64,000 nt of DNA. Source: Planctomycetales bacterium (GTDB taxonomy: Bacteria; Planctomycetota; Planctomycetia; Planctomycetales; Planctomycetaceae). Below the pieces are notes generated by a model. The model was not told the DNA's origin, did not search any database, and saw only the letters and a program-made list of their open reading frames with translations. The DNA is taken from contig JANQPT010000014.1 in assembly GCA_028285345.1 (NCBI GenBank), positions 248,001-312,000 of the forward strand, read 5' to 3'. The translations under genes and the position numbers were made by a program. Below are positions 63,878 through 64,000 of this stretch, in pieces (within the stretch, counting starts at the first letter, position 1; each line of letters opens with the position of its first letter).

Positions 63878-64000
63878 CAGCGGGCGGTCAGGAAAATCGG
63901 GCGGGCGCCAGGGACATATCGAGGCCGAAGTCCCGGCGTGAACGATCCACCTTAGCGAACCGCAGGTCGATTCGCCAACAGACCGCCTTGCGCCGAATCT

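Overview
The window is about 64 kb of a chromosome that is most probably from a planctomycete of the Planctomycetales type. This is inferred from gene content, not from a marker gene. The clues are Tat-exported Gfo/Idh/MocA oxidoreductases, FHA and EF-hand proteins, a Cys-rich HEAT-repeat secreted protein, a DUF4432 protein, sulfatase-modifying-factor-like (SUMF1) domains on lipoproteins, a type II secretion locus with very long secretin-type proteins, and hairpin-ended intergenic repeats. GC is moderately high, genes are single or in short operons, and intergenic regions are roomy. I saw no tRNA, rRNA, CRISPR array, transposase or prophage.

Layout. 1-6.7 kb: edge-truncated TadG-like von Willebrand protein, VIT-type metal transporter, egtB, ComF-like phosphoribosyltransferase, DUF502 membrane protein, hemC and a Uma2 nuclease-like protein. 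6.8-30.3 kb: a long run of minus-strand genes dominated by type II secretion. Read in the transcribed direction it holds an EF-hand protein, a channel-less secretin-repeat protein, gspE-F-G-H-I-J-K, a PilM/PilN-type GspL, a PilO/PilP-type fusion, a 1269-residue gspD, a lipoprotein, a BON-domain protein and a large exported protein. 30.5-42.8 kb: a hydrolase, an FHA coiled-coil membrane protein, a helix-hairpin-helix protein, a DUF455 ferritin-like protein, rimI, a stand-alone rpsR, the Cys-rich HEAT protein, a methyltransferase, a LOG-family protein and small unknowns, with several hairpin repeats between them.

42.8-44.5 kb is the most striking part: a retron. The reverse transcriptase carries the retron NAxxH, QGxxxSP, YADD and VTG motifs. 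Upstream of it on the same strand lie a sigma-70-like promoter, a 13-bp perfect a1/a2 inverted repeat, a short GC hairpin (msr) and a longer stem-loop (msd). No obvious effector gene sits in the same transcription unit.

44.6-64 kb: an M50 protease, a SelW/Rdx-like protein, a DinB-family protein, a Gfo/Idh/MocA oxidoreductase, three small plus-strand genes separated by copies of a GGCCGGT/ACCGGCC palindrome, a primary-type sigma factor, rpsA, DUF4432, a zinc-ribbon/FHA protein, two large lipoproteins (a cysteine-less redoxin and a SUMF1 plus WD-like repeat fusion), and an AlgI-type MBOAT acyltransferase followed by its SGNH-like partner.
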